A DNA stretch of 64,000 nucleotides from Lasioglossum baleicum (lineage: Eukaryota > Arthropoda > Insecta > Hymenoptera > Halictidae), in contig NC_134936.1 of NCBI RefSeq assembly GCF_051020765.1, positions 17,808,618 through 17,872,617 on the forward strand, read 5' to 3'. The translations under genes and the position numbers were made by a program. Below, piece by piece: positions 63,646 through 64,000 of the stretch. How positions within the stretch are numbered: position 1 is the first letter of the stretch; every line of letters starts with the position of its first letter. The notes beneath the pieces were generated by a model, which had not been told where the DNA came from, ran no database searches, and worked only from the letters and a program-made list of their open reading frames with translations.

Positions 63646-64000
63646 CAAGAAAATTGATCTTTTGCGAATACTTTAGCGACCGTTGTGCTCTACTTATTAC
63701 TGGTTGAGGAAACTATTTTAGACAAATCTTTAGCGGCGTAGTTCTTGTCGATTCGTGTGATCGGATCGAAGAGGGGACCGTCTGGTGTTGATCATGAAAC
63801 ATTTTCTTCCGGAACAGGTTATGGCCAGATACCAGTAGATTCCATGCAAGGATTGGAGATAGGTGGAGGGTCGACGTATGGCGCGATGGACACTATGGAC
63901 GTAGCGCACGAGGGTGACCTGAGTTTCGATCATTTAGAAGAGCTTCCCGCACCGCCACAAGACAACAACCAGGTCGCAGCCTGGTACGACACCGATCTCT
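58649..64000 (+). CDS. Armadillo (beta-catenin), complete to the last codon before stop
   Basis: Six exons join in frame to 812 residues: 58649-58685, 58759-60395, 60466-60645, 60716-61018, 62261-62357 and 63818-64000. Arm links cadherin to alpha-catenin at adherens junctions and carries the Wnt/Wingless signal to TCF in the nucleus. The GSK3/CK1 phosphodegron is intact: D-S-G-I-H-S at residues 44-49, with Ser45, Ser49, Thr53 and Ser57 matching human Ser33, Ser37, Thr41 and Ser45. The alpha-catenin-binding segment precedes Tyr151 (human Tyr142 position). Armadillo repeats fill about residues 150-675. The C terminus A-W-Y-D-T-D-L is the family's PDZ-binding end. The last base in the window is the T of the expected stop. 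Length is close to the 843 residues of the Drosophila protein. Identification is secure. Confidence 0.97.
58759..60395 (+). CDS. arm: arm coding exon 2
   Basis: Encodes residues 13-558: the phosphodegron, the alpha-catenin-binding region and most armadillo repeats in one large exon. It ends after D-A-F-P-E-T-Q-R at a non-consensus GTAGGC donor. Reading on would add only Val-Gly before a stop. Confidence 0.97.
60466..60645 (+). CDS. arm: arm coding exon 3
   Basis: Residues 559-618, including the conserved R-M-E-E-I-V-E-G-T-V block and H-I-L-A-R-E. The acceptor is a tandem TTCAGCAG, so use of the second AG would drop one glutamine. The donor is GTTCGT. Confidence 0.95.
60716..61018 (+). CDS. 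arm: arm coding exon 4
   Basis: Residues 619-719, the last armadillo repeats and the start of the C-terminal tail. The donor GTACCG is weak. Read-through gives six more residues and a TAG at 61037. Confidence 0.95.
61019..61742 (+). other. Possible alternative 3' end of arm within intron 4
   Basis: If the exon 4 donor is not used, the frame adds V-P-Y-D-T-Y and stops at 61037-61039. AT- and T-rich sequence of 3' UTR character follows, with an AATAAA at 61737-61742. The result would be a 725-residue protein without the C-terminal transactivation tail and PDZ ligand. Drosophila makes a C-terminally shortened neural Arm by alternative splicing, so this is plausible but unproven. Confidence 0.35.
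61737..61742 (+). terminator. AATAAA polyadenylation signal in arm intron 4
   Basis: The hexamer lies about 700 bp after the alternative stop codon. A weak T-rich element is present downstream. Confidence 0.3.
62261..62357 (+). CDS. arm: arm coding exon 5
   Basis: Residues 720-751 plus one base. It starts D-M-L-G-P and contains G-Q-G-P-P-S-V-H-S-S-H, the family's C-terminal tail motif. The acceptor is TAATCTTCAG and the donor GTAAGT. Confidence 0.95.
62358..63817 (+). other. arm intron 5
   Basis: AT-richer sequence of ordinary complexity with a (CT)n run at 63,616-63,643. No exon is recognised. Confidence 0.7.
63616..63643. repeat. (CT)n tract in arm intron 5
   Basis: About fourteen CT units. 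Confidence 0.9.
63818..64000 (+). CDS. arm: arm coding exon 6, last residues
   Basis: Residues 752-812 with P-V-D-S-M-Q-G-L-E, an acidic stretch and the terminal A-W-Y-D-T-D-L. The window ends one base into the next codon, which in this family is the stop. Confidence 0.95.

Overview
The window is nuclear DNA from an insect, most likely a hymenopteran such as a bee or ant. It has spliced genes with GT-AG introns, an insect-type Armadillo/beta-catenin gene, a mariner-family transposon remnant and abundant microsatellites. Base composition is GC-rich and CpG is not depleted. As a result stop codons are rare in all six frames, and most long open frames are chance. The order-level assignment is inference, since no taxon-specific gene was recognised.

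Layout. Bases 1-17,129 hold no gene I can support, only simple repeats and one weak TATA/initiator candidate near 650-720. A multi-zinc-finger protein gene runs on the + strand from about 17,130 to 37,049. I can assemble eight coding exons in a consistent frame (1173 codons plus stop, 19 C2H2/C2HC fingers, an Asp/Gly-rich acidic stretch and three copies of a G-K-W-x-P motif). Its fifth intron is about 10.3 kb. The gene carries two non-autonomous DNA transposons, each within 80 bp of an upstream exon's donor site: a 443-bp MITE (19,065-19,507) and an internally deleted 470-bp mariner (31,620-32,089). Several fingers have H-x5-H spacing as in U1-like RNA-binding fingers, so I suggest, without certainty, the Hangover-type zinc-finger family.

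Bases 37,050 to about 57,300 are a gene-free interval rich in microsatellites, dispersed GC-rich words and unique islands that look like candidate regulatory DNA. It ends in an AT-rich patch with weak hAT-like ends (56,404-56,898).

The last 7 kb carry armadillo (arm, beta-catenin orthologue) on the + strand. It has a probable non-coding first exon ending at 57,643 and six coding exons from 58,649 to the window edge. All 812 residues are present through the conserved C-terminal Asp-Thr-Asp-Leu. The window ends on the first base of the expected stop codon. The intron after coding exon 4 could instead be read as an alternative 3' end, giving an Arm protein that lacks the C-terminal transactivation region.

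I found no rRNA, tRNA, CRISPR array or gene cluster. The most interesting observations are the possible truncated Arm isoform, a tandem NAGNAG acceptor in arm, the intron-split fingers and G-K-W repeats of the zinc-finger protein, the two transposons next to donor sites, and a dispersed GCGGCGCGGCG-type word.
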